9,564 nucleotides of DNA from an uncultured Solobacterium sp. (GCA_905194705.1 CAJJTI010000067.1:1-9564); one strand, 5' to 3'. Positions 1-7,408 are shown, counted from the first letter of the stretch. The notes: generated by a model not told the origin, from the letters alone. Translations and numbers: made by a program.

Positions 1-56
1 CGAAAATAGCTGTTTCAGTGAATCTAGCTCGTTGCCGGTTCTTTTTTTATTTTCTG

Positions 57-65
57 TGGTATTAT
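57..65 (+). promoter_or_regulatory. Possible extended -10 promoter of the tsa operon
   Basis: A TG dinucleotide at 57-58, one base, then TATTAT at 60-65 form an extended -10 element. Transcription would start near 72 and give a leader of about 20 bases before the tsaE start at 92. No good -35 lies at 16-18 bases; TTGCCG at 32-37 is too far upstream (22-base spacer). Extended -10 promoters can work with a weak -35. The T-rich tract at 41-53 has no convincing hairpin before it, so I do not call a terminator there. The call rests on the motif alone. Confidence 0.35.
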
Positions 66-78
66 ATTTTTTGGAAAT

Positions 79-84
79 GAGAGG
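79..84 (+). promoter_or_regulatory. Ribosome binding site that fixes the tsaE start
   Basis: GAGAGG at 79-84 lies 7 bases before the ATG at 92. The same frame is open further upstream, with a TTG at 32 and an ATG at 77, but neither has a comparable Shine-Dalgarno sequence. The 20 extra residues they would add are hydrophobic and unlike the TsaE family. Confidence 0.75.
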
Positions 85-91
85 TAAATGT

Positions 92-541
92 ATGCAAACA
101 CTTTATACAAATAACCTGGAAGAGACTCATGCATTAGGAAAAAAGATTGGCAGTTTAGTGAAAGAAAACATGGTTATTCTTTTAAATGGTGATTTAGGAG
201 CTGGTAAAACATCTCTGACTCAAGGAATAGCTAAAGGATTAGGTATTACAAGAAATGTTACCAGTCCAACTTTTAATATTTTAAAAATATATTATGGTCG
301 AATGGCTTTATATCATATTGATGCATATCGATTAGAAGGTTTACATCAAGAACTTGGATTTGATGAGTTTTTACAGGATGATGGATTAACTGTAATTGAA
401 TGGAGCGAATTTGTTCCAGAACTTATTCCAGATCATTATCTATCAATATCTATTTCTTTATGTGAAGGCGATAAAAGACAATTTGTTTTTGAAGCTAATG
501 GTAAAGAATATGAATCACTTTTGGAGGAAATCGTATGTTAA
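92..541 (+). CDS. tsaE: TsaE, ATPase of the tRNA t6A37 threonylcarbamoylation complex
   Basis: This cytoplasmic P-loop ATPase binds the TsaB-TsaD heterodimer and drives the cycle that transfers threonylcarbamoyl to A37 of ANN-decoding tRNAs. From the ATG at 92 the protein is 149 residues, the normal family size. The Walker A motif GDLGAGKT is at residues 33-40. The family switch motif SPTF follows at 58-61, HIDAYRL at 75-81 and the Walker B-like VIEWSE at 101-106; all are TsaE hallmarks. The start was chosen over upstream in-frame starts because of the GAGAGG site at 79-84. It is the first gene of a four-gene operon and its last 7 bases overlap tsaB. In Bacillus subtilis the equivalent gene is ydiB, also next to tsaB, rimI and tsaD. 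The identification is firm. Confidence 0.96.
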   Translation: MQTLYTNNLEETHALGKKIGSLVKENMVILLNGDLGAGKTSLTQGIAKGLGITRNVTSPTFNILKIYYGRMALYHIDAYRLEGLHQELGFDEFLQDDGLTVIEWSEFVPELIPDHYLSISISLCEGDKRQFVFEANGKEYESLLEEIVC

Positions 542-1131
542 CTCTTTGTATGGATACTAGTCACGTATTACTTGTTGTTGCTTTAATTGAAGATGATAAA
601 GTGATTGCTAAAACACAAGAATATTGTTGGAAAAAACAATCTGAAGAAATTTTTCCTGCACTAGATAAACTGATGAATGAAGCAAATAAAAAAGTTGAAG
701 ATATTGACTCAATAGTTATAACGGAAGGTCCTGGTAGCTATACTGGGGTACGAATTGCAATGACTATTGCAAAAGTCTTTGCAGCAACGAAAAAGATTGA
801 TTTATATACTATTTCAACTTTACAGTTATATGCTGGTAATCTAAGCAATACATTAGTTTTATTAGACGCTAGAGGAAATAGAGTGTATAGTGCTGCATTT
901 GATAACACAAAGATCATATTACCTTTAGCTATTCGTTCAGTTGATGAAGCTAAAGAATTAAGTGAAAATTATGAAGTTATTGGAGATGGTCATTTAGTTA
1001 ATCGTGAGGATAATTATCCTGATGTTGCTAATAACTTCTTATTATTAAAAGATCAATGGAAGAAAGCTGATAATGTTCATCTTGTTACACCTGAATATTT
1101 AAAAGCAAATGAAGCATATTTAGTTAAATGA
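535..1131 (+). CDS. tsaB: TsaB, scaffold partner of TsaD in t6A synthesis
   Basis: TsaB is a catalytically inactive paralogue of TsaD with an ASKHA (actin-like ATPase) fold. It dimerises with TsaD and is needed for t6A37 formation on tRNA. The protein has 198 residues. The N-terminal strand with M6-D7-T8-S9 and the family signature GPGSYTGVR at 65-73 are clear, and a DARGNRVYSA segment at 111-120 matches the TsaB core. Most TsaB proteins are about 220-230 residues, so this one is short, mainly in the C-terminal half; the reading frame shows no sign of a break. The start overlaps the tsaE stop (535-541) and has GGAGG at 523-527, 7 bases upstream. The end overlaps the rimI start in an ATGA. Confidence 0.94.
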   Translation: MLTLCMDTSHVLLVVALIEDDKVIAKTQEYCWKKQSEEIFPALDKLMNEANKKVEDIDSIVITEGPGSYTGVRIAMTIAKVFAATKKIDLYTISTLQLYAGNLSNTLVLLDARGNRVYSAAFDNTKIILPLAIRSVDEAKELSENYEVIGDGHLVNREDNYPDVANNFLLLKDQWKKADNVHLVTPEYLKANEAYLVK

Positions 1132-1577
1132 AAATTAGAAGAATGATGGATGAGGATTTAGATGTAATTGATGAATTGGAAAATGAAATTTTTACATCTC
1201 CTTGGCCTCGTAGTGAATATTTATACGAAATACATGAAAACCCTTATGGTAATCCATATGTTCTAATTGAAGATGATGAAATTGTTGCATATTTTGATTA
1301 TTGGATTATTTTTGATCGAGCTGAAATAGCGACAATTGGTGTTAAAGAAGAATATAGACATTTAGGATATGGCCAAAAGATGATGAATTATATTGTTGAA
1401 CAGGCTGAATTAAATGGATGTGAAAATGTATCACTGGAAGTAAGAGTTTCAAATGATAAAGCGATAAAACTATATGAAAAAAATGGTTTTATCAATATCA
1501 ATACACGTAAAAACTATTATGATGATAACCATGAAGACGCATATTTAATGGTGAAACCTTTAGGAGGTAATTTATGA
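1128..1577 (+). CDS. rimI: RimI, ribosomal protein S18 N-alpha-acetyltransferase
   Basis: This GNAT-fold enzyme moves acetyl from acetyl-CoA to the N-terminal alanine of ribosomal protein S18. The 149-residue length is typical. The acetyl-CoA pyrophosphate loop RHLGYG is at 77-82, preceded by the ATIGV strand at 68-72. LEVR at 103-106 carries E104 and AIKLYEKNGF carries Y116; these match the proposed general base and acid of Salmonella RimI (E103, Y115). The RimI-type tail with N129-Y130-Y131 and EDAYLM at 136-141 is present. It has no clear Shine-Dalgarno sequence of its own; the start shares an ATGA with the tsaB stop, so translation probably depends on reinitiation. Its place between tsaB and tsaD is common in Firmicutes. 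A broader protein acetyltransferase role cannot be excluded. Confidence 0.9.
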   Translation: MKIRRMMDEDLDVIDELENEIFTSPWPRSEYLYEIHENPYGNPYVLIEDDEIVAYFDYWIIFDRAEIATIGVKEEYRHLGYGQKMMNYIVEQAELNGCENVSLEVRVSNDKAIKLYEKNGFININTRKNYYDDNHEDAYLMVKPLGGNL

Positions 1578-2584
1578 CACTTATATTAGCAATTGAATCT
1601 AGTTGTGATGAAACAGCATGTGCCGTCGTTAAAGATGGTAAAGAAATATTATCAAACATTGTATCAAGTCAAATCAATGTACATACACTATATGGTGGTG
1701 TAGTGCCAGAAGTAGCTAGTAGAATTCACGTTGAAAATATTTCTACAGTTATAACTGAAGCTTTAGAAAAAGCTACTGTGACAATAGATGATATTGATGC
1801 GATTGCCTATACCAAAGGACCTGGATTAATTGGTTCATTACATGTTGGAGTCCAAGCAGCAAAAACTTTAGCATGGGTTTATCATAAACCACTATTACCT
1901 ATCAACCATATGACAGGTCATATTTATGCAAATGCTTTTGTTTCTGAACTACAATTCCCATTAATGGCTCTTGTTGTGTCTGGTGGTCATACGGAACTTG
2001 TATGGATGAAGAATGACTGGAATTTTGAAGTGATTGGTACAACACAAGATGATGCAATTGGTGAAGCATATGATAAAGTTGCACGTGTTTTAGGACTAGG
2101 TTATCCTGGTGGACCAGTTGTGGATAAACTAGCTAAAAATGGCAAACCACATTACTCTTTACCTACACCTAAGACAAGTGATCCATATAATTTCTCTTTT
2201 AGTGGTTTAAAAACAGCTGTTCTTCAATTAAAAGAAAGAGAAGAAAGAAAAGGAAATGTAGTTTCTCCTGAAGATTTAGTTTATGCATTCCAGGAAACAG
2301 CTTTAACAACAATGGTATCTAAAACAATTGCAGCAGTAAAAGAATATAAGCCAAAGATGATTGTTTTAGCAGGTGGTGTTGCGGCTAACAGCAGATTAAG
2401 AGAAATGATGAAAGAAGAAATGAGCAAAGTAGAAGGTACTGAATTACTTATACCTCCTATGTGGTGCTGTACAGATAACGCTGCGATGATTGGTGCAAGT
2501 GGACAAATTGCTTATAACCATAAGTGTTTTGGAAATTTGGATGCGGCAGCTGATCCGAATATGTTAATGCCTGGTGAAAAATAA
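1574..2584 (+). CDS. tsaD: TsaD, tRNA N6-adenosine threonylcarbamoyltransferase
   Basis: This is the catalytic subunit of the t6A complex. It transfers the threonylcarbamoyl group from TC-AMP to N6 of A37 in ANN-decoding tRNAs. The protein has 336 residues, normal for the Gcp/Kae1/TsaD family. The N-terminal ESSCDET is at 8-14. The metal-binding HMTGH is at 112-116, SGGHT at 136-140 and the DDAIGEAYDKVAR block at 159-171. FSGLKTAV follows at 209-216, GGVAANSRLR at 267-276 and TDNAAMI at 300-306, where D301 completes the metal site. The start overlaps the rimI stop in an ATGA and has a near-perfect TAGGAGGT at 1561-1568, so it can be initiated strongly on its own. It closes the four-gene operon; the next gene is 58 bases away. 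The identification is firm. Confidence 0.97.
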   Translation: MTLILAIESSCDETACAVVKDGKEILSNIVSSQINVHTLYGGVVPEVASRIHVENISTVITEALEKATVTIDDIDAIAYTKGPGLIGSLHVGVQAAKTLAWVYHKPLLPINHMTGHIYANAFVSELQFPLMALVVSGGHTELVWMKNDWNFEVIGTTQDDAIGEAYDKVARVLGLGYPGGPVVDKLAKNGKPHYSLPTPKTSDPYNFSFSGLKTAVLQLKEREERKGNVVSPEDLVYAFQETALTTMVSKTIAAVKEYKPKMIVLAGGVAANSRLREMMKEEMSKVEGTELLIPPMWCCTDNAAMIGASGQIAYNHKCFGNLDAAADPNMLMPGEK

Positions 2585-2598
2585 TAATTATTTCACAA
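2574..2598. promoter_or_regulatory. Possible Rex operator half-sites before rex
   Basis: GTGAAA at 2574-2579 and TTTCACAA at 2591-2598 are inverted and match the arms of the Bacillus Rex consensus (about TTGTGAAATATTTCACAA, from memory). The gap between arms is 11 bases rather than about 2, so this is not a canonical Rex box. The right arm alone is a good half-site and covers the proposed -35 of rex. The left arm lies in the last codons of tsaD. Confidence 0.3.
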
Positions 2599-2619
2599 TA
2601 GAAAAAAGTATGCTAATAT
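2591..2619 (+). promoter_or_regulatory. Likely promoter of the rex-asnS-licD-ABC-F unit
   Basis: A -35-like TTTCAC at 2591-2596 is followed after 17 bases by TAATAT at 2614-2619, which has a TG at 2611-2612 and is thus an extended -10. Transcription would start near 2626, and rex starts at 2643. The 58-base gap after tsaD is the widest break between 92 and 7395. I see no terminator hairpin in it, so read-through from the tsa operon is also likely. Confidence 0.45.
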
Positions 2620-2642
2620 ATTGACATGTGTGGTGATTAATT

Positions 2643-3266
2643 ATGGAAAATAAAAAAATAGTACCTAAAGCAACATTGCAAAGATATCCTGTTTATTTGA
2701 AAGCTTTACGTAAGTTACAAGCTCAGGGTGTTGAAAGAGTTATGTCAAGAGAACTCGCTAACTTTGTTTCAATTGAATCAACAACTATTCGTCGTGACTT
2801 TAGTTTTTTAGGAAACTTGGGAAAACAAGGATATGGTTATAATGTTGAAGATTTGATTCGTATTTTCAGTGAGCAACTTGGTATGAATTTCGATGAAAAA
2901 ATCATTTTGGTAGGATGTGGTAACCTTGGAAAAGCATTACTAAACTACAATCATTGGAATCATGTAGTTGGTGAAATCGTATGTGCTTTTGACATTAATC
3001 CAGAAAATGTTGTTGGATCAAGTGTACCGGTTTATGCACTGAAAGACTTGTCAAAACATATGCCAGAAGGATGCCGTATCGCTATATTATGCATATCTGG
3101 AAAAGAACAAGAAACAGTTGATTATTTAATTGAAAATGGTATTAAAGGATTTGTTAGCTTTACTAGCGAACACTTCTCTGTACCAGAAGGTATATATGTA
3201 AAATCAGTTGATGTTGTATCTAGCATTCAAGAACTGGTTTTTGAAGCAAATTCTATGGAAAGGTAA
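2643..3266 (+). CDS. rex: Rex, NADH/NAD+-sensing transcriptional repressor
   Basis: Rex is a homodimeric repressor that binds DNA when NAD+ dominates and releases it when NADH rises. It typically controls fermentation, respiration and NADH-recycling genes. The 207 residues show both family domains. The N-terminal winged helix (about 1-80) includes the recognition segment TTIRRDFSFLG at 47-57 and the wing GKQGYGYNV at 60-68. A Rossmann domain starts with the dinucleotide loop GCGNLG at 91-96, and acidic D117 at the end of beta-2 is as expected for NAD(H) rather than NADP(H). The C-terminal helix (about 190-207) is probably the domain-swapped dimer helix. The Shine-Dalgarno sequence is weak (GGTGA at 2632-2636). 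A Rex-like half-site overlaps the promoter, so autoregulation is plausible. asnS starts 18 bases after its stop. Confidence 0.95.
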   Translation: MENKKIVPKATLQRYPVYLKALRKLQAQGVERVMSRELANFVSIESTTIRRDFSFLGNLGKQGYGYNVEDLIRIFSEQLGMNFDEKIILVGCGNLGKALLNYNHWNHVVGEIVCAFDINPENVVGSSVPVYALKDLSKHMPEGCRIAILCISGKEQETVDYLIENGIKGFVSFTSEHFSVPEGIYVKSVDVVSSIQELVFEANSMER

Positions 3267-3284
3267 TTTATAAGGATTTTATTT

Positions 3285-4667
3285 ATGTTAACGGAAACAA
3301 CAGTACGTGAATTATATGAATTAACATTTGGTGCTGATATTGAAAAAGACCAAATTGAATATGTTTTTTTACAAGGATGGATTCGTACAAACAGAGCAGG
3401 TAAAAATATTGGATTCATTGCTTTAAATGATGGAACATATTTTAAAAATGCACAACTCGTTTATAGTGAAGATTTAGCTAATTTTGATGAAATTAGTAAA
3501 TATTTAACAGGTACAGCAATCAGTGTAACAGGTAAATATGTACCTACACCTGAAAATAAACAACCTTTTGAAATTCAGGTAACAGAGATTGTTTTGGAAG
3601 GAGCTTGTGACAGTTCATATCCACTACAGAAAAAGAGACATTCATTTGAATACTTACGTGAAATTGGTCACTTACGTCCAAGAACAAATACATTCTCAGC
3701 TGTATTCCGTGTACGTTCTTGTTTAGCTATGGCCATTCATGAATTCTTCCAGAATCAGGGATTTGTTTATGTTCATACACCAATTATTACAGGTAATGAT
3801 GCTGAAGGTGCTGGTGAAACATTTACTGTTACAAACCGTGCTGATGATAAATATGAAGAAGATTTCTTTGGAAAGCATGCTTCTTTAACAGTATCTGGAC
3901 AATTGCAGGCAGAAGCATATGCTTTAGCATTCAGAGATGTTTATACATTTGGACCTACATTTAGAGCTGAAAATTCAAATACAACAACTCATGCTGCAGA
4001 ATTCTGGATGATTGAACCAGAAATGGCTTTTGCTGATTTAGAAGATGACATGGATTTAATGGAAGATATGGTGAAATACTGTATTAACTATATTCAAGAA
4101 AACTGTCCTGAAGAAATGAAGTTCTTTGGCGAAATGATTGATAAGTCACTAGCTGAAAGATTAGATCATGTCATGAAAACAGACTTCAGAAAAATTCCTT
4201 ATACAGAAGCAATTGAAATTTTAAAGAATGCAGATGTAGAGTTTGAAAATAACAATATTTACTGGGGAATGGACTTAAATACAGAACATGAAAGATATTT
4301 AACAGAAACAGTTGTTAAAGGACCTGTATTTATTACAGACTGGCCAAAAGATATTAAAGCATTCTATATGCGTTTAAATGATGATGGTAAGACAGTAGCA
4401 GCATGCGACTTATTAGTACCAGGTGTTGGTGAATTAGTAGGTGGCAGCCAAAGAGAAGAGCGTTTAGATGTATTAGAAAATAGAATGAAAGAGTTAGGAA
4501 TGAATATGGAAACTCTGGACTGGTACGTTGATTTAAGAAGATACGGTGGTTGCAAACACTCTGGCTTTGGATTAGGCTTTGAACGTTTAGTTATGTATGT
4601 AACTGGAATGCAAAATATTCGTGATGTTATTCCTTTTGCACGTACACCACGTAATTTATTATTCTAA
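3285..4667 (+). CDS. asnS: Asparaginyl-tRNA synthetase (AsnRS)
   Basis: This cytoplasmic class IIb enzyme charges tRNA-Asn with asparagine using ATP. The 460 residues match bacterial AsnRS. An N-terminal OB-fold anticodon-binding domain spans about 26-105, with [20 protein letters not shown] at 31-50. The catalytic core follows. Motif 1 includes [16 protein letters not shown] at 165-180. Motif 2 is FRAEN at 226-230, followed by [11 protein letters not shown] at 236-246. Motif 3 is [10 protein letters not shown] at 427-436, with the ATP-binding arginine R434. The AsnRS-type end [11 protein letters not shown] is at 445-455. AAGGA at 3272-3276 lies 8 bases upstream of the ATG. There is no T-box leader, because only 18 bases separate it from rex. 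A direct AsnRS suggests this organism does not rely only on the Asp-tRNA-Asn amidation route. AspRS is excluded by the motif details and the short length. Confidence 0.96.
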   Translation: MLTETTVRELYELTFGADIEKDQIEYVFLQGWIRTNRAGKNIGFIALNDGTYFKNAQLVYSEDLANFDEISKYLTGTAISVTGKYVPTPENKQPFEIQVTEIVLEGACDSSYPLQKKRHSFEYLREIGHLRPRTNTFSAVFRVRSCLAMAIHEFFQNQGFVYVHTPIITGNDAEGAGETFTVTNRADDKYEEDFFGKHASLTVSGQLQAEAYALAFRDVYTFGPTFRAENSNTTTHAAEFWMIEPEMAFADLEDDMDLMEDMVKYCINYIQENCPEEMKFFGEMIDKSLAERLDHVMKTDFRKIPYTEAIEILKNADVEFENNNIYWGMDLNTEHERYLTETVVKGPVFITDWPKDIKAFYMRLNDDGKTVAACDLLVPGVGELVGGSQREERLDVLENRMKELGMNMETLDWYVDLRRYGGCKHSGFGLGFERLVMYVTGMQNIRDVIPFARTPRNLLF

Positions 4668-4691
4668 TTAAAATAAAATGAGGACAAGGGA

Positions 4692-5525
4692 ATGGAAGAA
4701 TATGTTTTAAAAACAAATCCTGATGGGACAAAAATTACAGTACATGATGTTCATGTTGTGTTACTGGAAATGCTAAAGGATATTGATGCATTATGCAGAA
4801 AACATAACATTCCCTATTTTTTAAATGGGGGAACAGCATTAGGTGCTGTAAGACACAAGGGTTTTATTCCCTGGGATGATGACGCCGATATTTCTATGAT
4901 GCGTGAAGATTTTGATCGTTTCCGGGAAGTGATTAAAACAGATTTGCCTGATAAATATGTTGCACAATGCTTTGCCAGTGATAGACGATATAATGTTTTA
5001 ATTCCAGGAATGAAAATTCGAAAAAAAGGTACATATCTAAAAGAAGTAAATACTCTTTTAAGTAATAGATGTGTTGGATACGAAGGCTGTGACGGTATAT
5101 TTGTAGATGTATTTGTATATGATTATTGTACACCTAATAAATTTATTGATTTACCACTTCGTTTAGCAAATCAAGCTTTAATGGTTCCAGAGATTATTTG
5201 TGATAATGTATTACATTTTAATGCAAAAAAATTAAAAGGTAGAATCATGAAGAATGCCTGGGCTTATGGAGATTATTGCCGTAAAAACACTAATAAAGAA
5301 TATATTGGTTTTGATTTAACATGGGTTTGGAAGAGCCCATTTAAACCATTTATTTTTAGGTATGATGATATTTATCCAACGCAATATGTTCCTTTTGAAG
5401 ATACGATGTTACCTATTGCTCATCATCCACATGAATATCTATGTACGGCTATTGCACCTAGTTATATGGAATTACCGCCAGTTGACAAAAGATTTGCAAA
5501 GCATATCGTAGATATTGAGATATAG
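4692..5525 (+). CDS. LicD-family phosphotransferase, probably acting on a surface glycopolymer
   Basis: LicD proteins belong to the nucleotidyltransferase fold. They move phosphocholine, or in relatives another phospho-substituent such as glycerol phosphate, from a CDP-activated donor onto cell-surface sugars. The 277 residues carry the hallmark segment GGTALGAVRHKGFIPWDDD at 46-64, ending in the acidic cluster DDDAD (62-66) that should bind metal and catalyse transfer. The second core strand GIFVDVFVYD at 135-144 and the C-terminal PFEDTMLPIAHHPHEYL with PP at 262-263 also fit the family. There is no signal peptide or membrane span, so it should act on the cytoplasmic face of the membrane. 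GAGGA at 4680-4684 lies 7 bases before the start. The substrate cannot be read from the sequence: no licA, licB or licC partner and no glycan cluster is visible. Its place between asnS and an ABC-F gene is odd. Confidence 0.85.
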   Translation: MEEYVLKTNPDGTKITVHDVHVVLLEMLKDIDALCRKHNIPYFLNGGTALGAVRHKGFIPWDDDADISMMREDFDRFREVIKTDLPDKYVAQCFASDRRYNVLIPGMKIRKKGTYLKEVNTLLSNRCVGYEGCDGIFVDVFVYDYCTPNKFIDLPLRLANQALMVPEIICDNVLHFNAKKLKGRIMKNAWAYGDYCRKNTNKEYIGFDLTWVWKSPFKPFIFRYDDIYPTQYVPFEDTMLPIAHHPHEYLCTAIAPSYMELPPVDKRFAKHIVDIEI

Positions 5526-5528
5526 AGG
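5524..5528 (+). promoter_or_regulatory. Ribosome binding site that fixes the ABC-F start
   Basis: AGAGG at 5524-5528 overlaps the licD stop and lies 4 bases before the ATG at 5533, which is slightly close. An in-frame TTG at 5515 would add six residues but has no Shine-Dalgarno sequence. The protein beginning MLYQVS looks like the usual N-terminus of this ABC-F group. Confidence 0.65.
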
Positions 5529-5532
5529 TTTT

Positions 5533-7395
5533 ATGTTATATCAAGTAAGTCATGGCTCAAAATATTTTGGAGCTGACACTGTTTTTGAAGATATTCAATT
5601 TGAGATAAAAGGTAATGAAAAAATAACGATTGTTGGTCGAAATGGTTGTGGAAAGACAACCTTTTTGAGGTGTGTTTGCGGAGAATTATCTTTTGATAAA
5701 GGTACAGTTTCTATGCAAAATGGCACAACATTAGGTTATTTGGCACAAAAACAATTATCTGATGATGAACTAACTGTAAGAGAGACGTTAATGGAAGTCT
5801 TTGACCATATTTTTGCTTTGCAGGATACAATGCATCAGATGGAAGAAAAGATGATAACAGATGCTTCTGAAAAATTATTAGCGCAATATGCTAATATTCA
5901 AGAAAAATTTGAAGCATTAAATGGCTATAACTGGGAAAGCGAAATGATGACAGTATTTACAAAATTTGGCTTTTCTAAAGATGATTTAGACCGCAAAGTT
6001 AAAGAATTCTCGGGTGGCCAAAAGACAAGAATTGCATTTGTAAGATTACTTTTATCTAAACCGGATATTTTATTATTAGATGAACCTACTAACCATTTGG
6101 ATCTAGAAACAATTGAATGGTTAGAAGGCTATGTTAAAAATTATCCAAATGCTGTTATTACAGTATCTCACGATAGAATGTTTCTAGATCATACAACAGA
6201 TGTTGTATATGAACTGGAATATGGCACAATGACAAAATATGTTGGTAACTATTCAGCCTATGTTATTGCAAAAAAGAATAATCTTGAAAGACAGATGGCT
6301 GCATATAACCGCCAGCAAAAAGAAATCGAACGATTAGAATCTTTAATTGAAAAATTTAGATATAAGAAGAATAAAGCTGCTTTTGCGCAATCTAAAATTA
6401 AATATTTAGATCGAATGGAAAAGATAGATAAAGCAGTTTCACCAGATGACAAGACATTCCACGCTCACTTTGTACCAAAGGTAAAAGGCGGCGAGAAGGT
6501 TTTAGAAACAGATAACTTAACTATTGGCTATGAGCAAGATAAACCATTGTGTACTGTTAATTTTTCTATGAGAAGGCAGGATAGAGTAGCGATTATTGGG
6601 CCAAATGGTACGGGAAAATCAACATTAGTTAAAACTTTAATGGGACTTCTTCCTCCTCTTAGTGGCAGTTATTTATATGGTCATCAAATTGAAGCAGGAT
6701 ACTTTGATCAGCAACTTGCTCAATTTTCAAGTGGTAAAACGGTACTTGAAGAATTATGGGATGAATATCCTGAACTAGACAGAACAGAAGTTAGAACAGT
6801 ACTAGGTACTTTCTTATTTTCGGCTGATGATGTATTTAAAACAGTTGATGTATTATCAGGTGGGGAAAAAGTTAGATTATCTTTAGCAAAGTTATTGCTG
6901 CAAAAAGCAAATCTACTTATTTTAGATGAACCGACAAACCACTTGGATATTCCTGGTAAAGAAGCACTTGAAGAATCTTTATTAGATTATACAGGTACAA
7001 TTTTATTTGTATCACATGACCGTTACTTTATTAAAAGAATTGCGACTTCATTATTAGTCCTTGATGACAAAACAGCAGAATATTACCCAGTTACGTATGA
7101 AGAATACGAAGAAGGCTTAAAAGAAAAAGAATTAAAGACTATAATAGAAGAAGTTAAGGAAGAAAAGAAAGAACCACCAAAGCAATTATCAAAAGATGCA
7201 TTAAGAAGAGAAATTGCCAAAGTAGAAAAACAAATTACCGAAAAAGAAAACGAGCTTGAAGATAAACGAGCTTTACGTTTTGAACCGGAATATTATCAAG
7301 ACTATACAAAGATGGCAGTACTGGATGAAGAAATTGATGTTATTCACAATGAATTAGCACATCTGTATGAGAAATGGGAACAACTACAAGAGTAA
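5533..7395 (+). CDS. ABC-F family ribosome-associated ATPase (YdiF/Uup-like)
   Basis: This is a soluble protein with two ATPase domains and no membrane segment. ABC-F proteins bind the ribosomal E site and help stalled or paused ribosomes; some confer antibiotic resistance. From the ATG at 5533 it has 620 residues. NBD1 has Walker A GRNGCGKT (35-42), signature FSGGQ (159-163) and Walker B ILLLDEP (179-185). A short helical arm lies at about 92-133. The linker that contacts P-site tRNA is at about 240-320, rich in K, R, Q and E, and of ordinary length. NBD2 has GPNGTGKS (356-363), LSGGE (441-445) and LLILDEP (461-467). A charged coiled-coil tail covers about 525-620, as in Uup, YfmR and YdiF. 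Both catalytic glutamates (E184, E466) are present. The gene starts 7 bases after licD. In B. subtilis ydiF follows tsaD, so YdiF is the most likely counterpart. The linker gives no sign of a resistance role. Confidence 0.93.
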   Translation: MLYQVSHGSKYFGADTVFEDIQFEIKGNEKITIVGRNGCGKTTFLRCVCGELSFDKGTVSMQNGTTLGYLAQKQLSDDELTVRETLMEVFDHIFALQDTMHQMEEKMITDASEKLLAQYANIQEKFEALNGYNWESEMMTVFTKFGFSKDDLDRKVKEFSGGQKTRIAFVRLLLSKPDILLLDEPTNHLDLETIEWLEGYVKNYPNAVITVSHDRMFLDHTTDVVYELEYGTMTKYVGNYSAYVIAKKNNLERQMAAYNRQQKEIERLESLIEKFRYKKNKAAFAQSKIKYLDRMEKIDKAVSPDDKTFHAHFVPKVKGGEKVLETDNLTIGYEQDKPLCTVNFSMRRQDRVAIIGPNGTGKSTLVKTLMGLLPPLSGSYLYGHQIEAGYFDQQLAQFSSGKTVLEELWDEYPELDRTEVRTVLGTFLFSADDVFKTVDVLSGGEKVRLSLAKLLLQKANLLILDEPTNHLDIPGKEALEESLLDYTGTILFVSHDRYFIKRIATSLLVLDDKTAEYYPVTYEEYEEGLKEKELKTIIEEVKEEKKEPPKQLSKDALRREIAKVEKQITEKENELEDKRALRFEPEYYQDYTKMAVLDEEIDVIHNELAHLYEKWEQLQE

Positions 7396-7408
7396 ATATC
7401 TATTTACT
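7391..7408. repeat. Perfect 18-base palindrome before pfp
   Basis: AGTAAATA at 7391-7398 and TATTTACT at 7401-7408 are exact inverted copies around TC. The element covers the ABC-F stop codon and the proposed pfp -35 (TTTACT at 7403-7408). Its arms are nearly all A/T and no T-run follows, so a repressor operator is more likely than a terminator. The binding protein is unknown. Confidence 0.5.

Noticed and set aside
32..91. N-terminal extension of TsaE from a TTG at 32
   Set aside because: It has no Shine-Dalgarno site, the added residues are unlike the family, and the ATG at 92 has GAGAGG at good spacing.
1902..2084. Antisense open frame inside tsaD, and similar ones inside asnS, licD, ABC-F and pfp
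   Set aside because: Each lies opposite a strongly conserved gene, has low-complexity or biased composition, and lacks a ribosome binding site or recognisable motif.
2621..2626. Perfect TTGACA as a -35 for rex
   Set aside because: Bases 16-18 downstream fall in the rex start codon region and give no -10-like hexamer; the extended -10 at 2611-2619 is better placed.
5515..5532. Upstream TTG start for the ABC-F gene
   Set aside because: It lacks a ribosome binding site and lies inside licD; the ATG at 5533 gives the usual MLYQVS start.
5533..7395. Antibiotic-resistance ABC-F (Vga, Lsa or Msr type)
   Set aside because: The linker is of ordinary length, there is a Uup/YdiF-like coiled-coil tail, and the housekeeping neighbourhood matches YdiF.
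7391..7408. The palindrome before pfp as a transcription terminator
   Set aside because: The stem is nearly all A/T with a 2-base loop and is not followed by a T-run.
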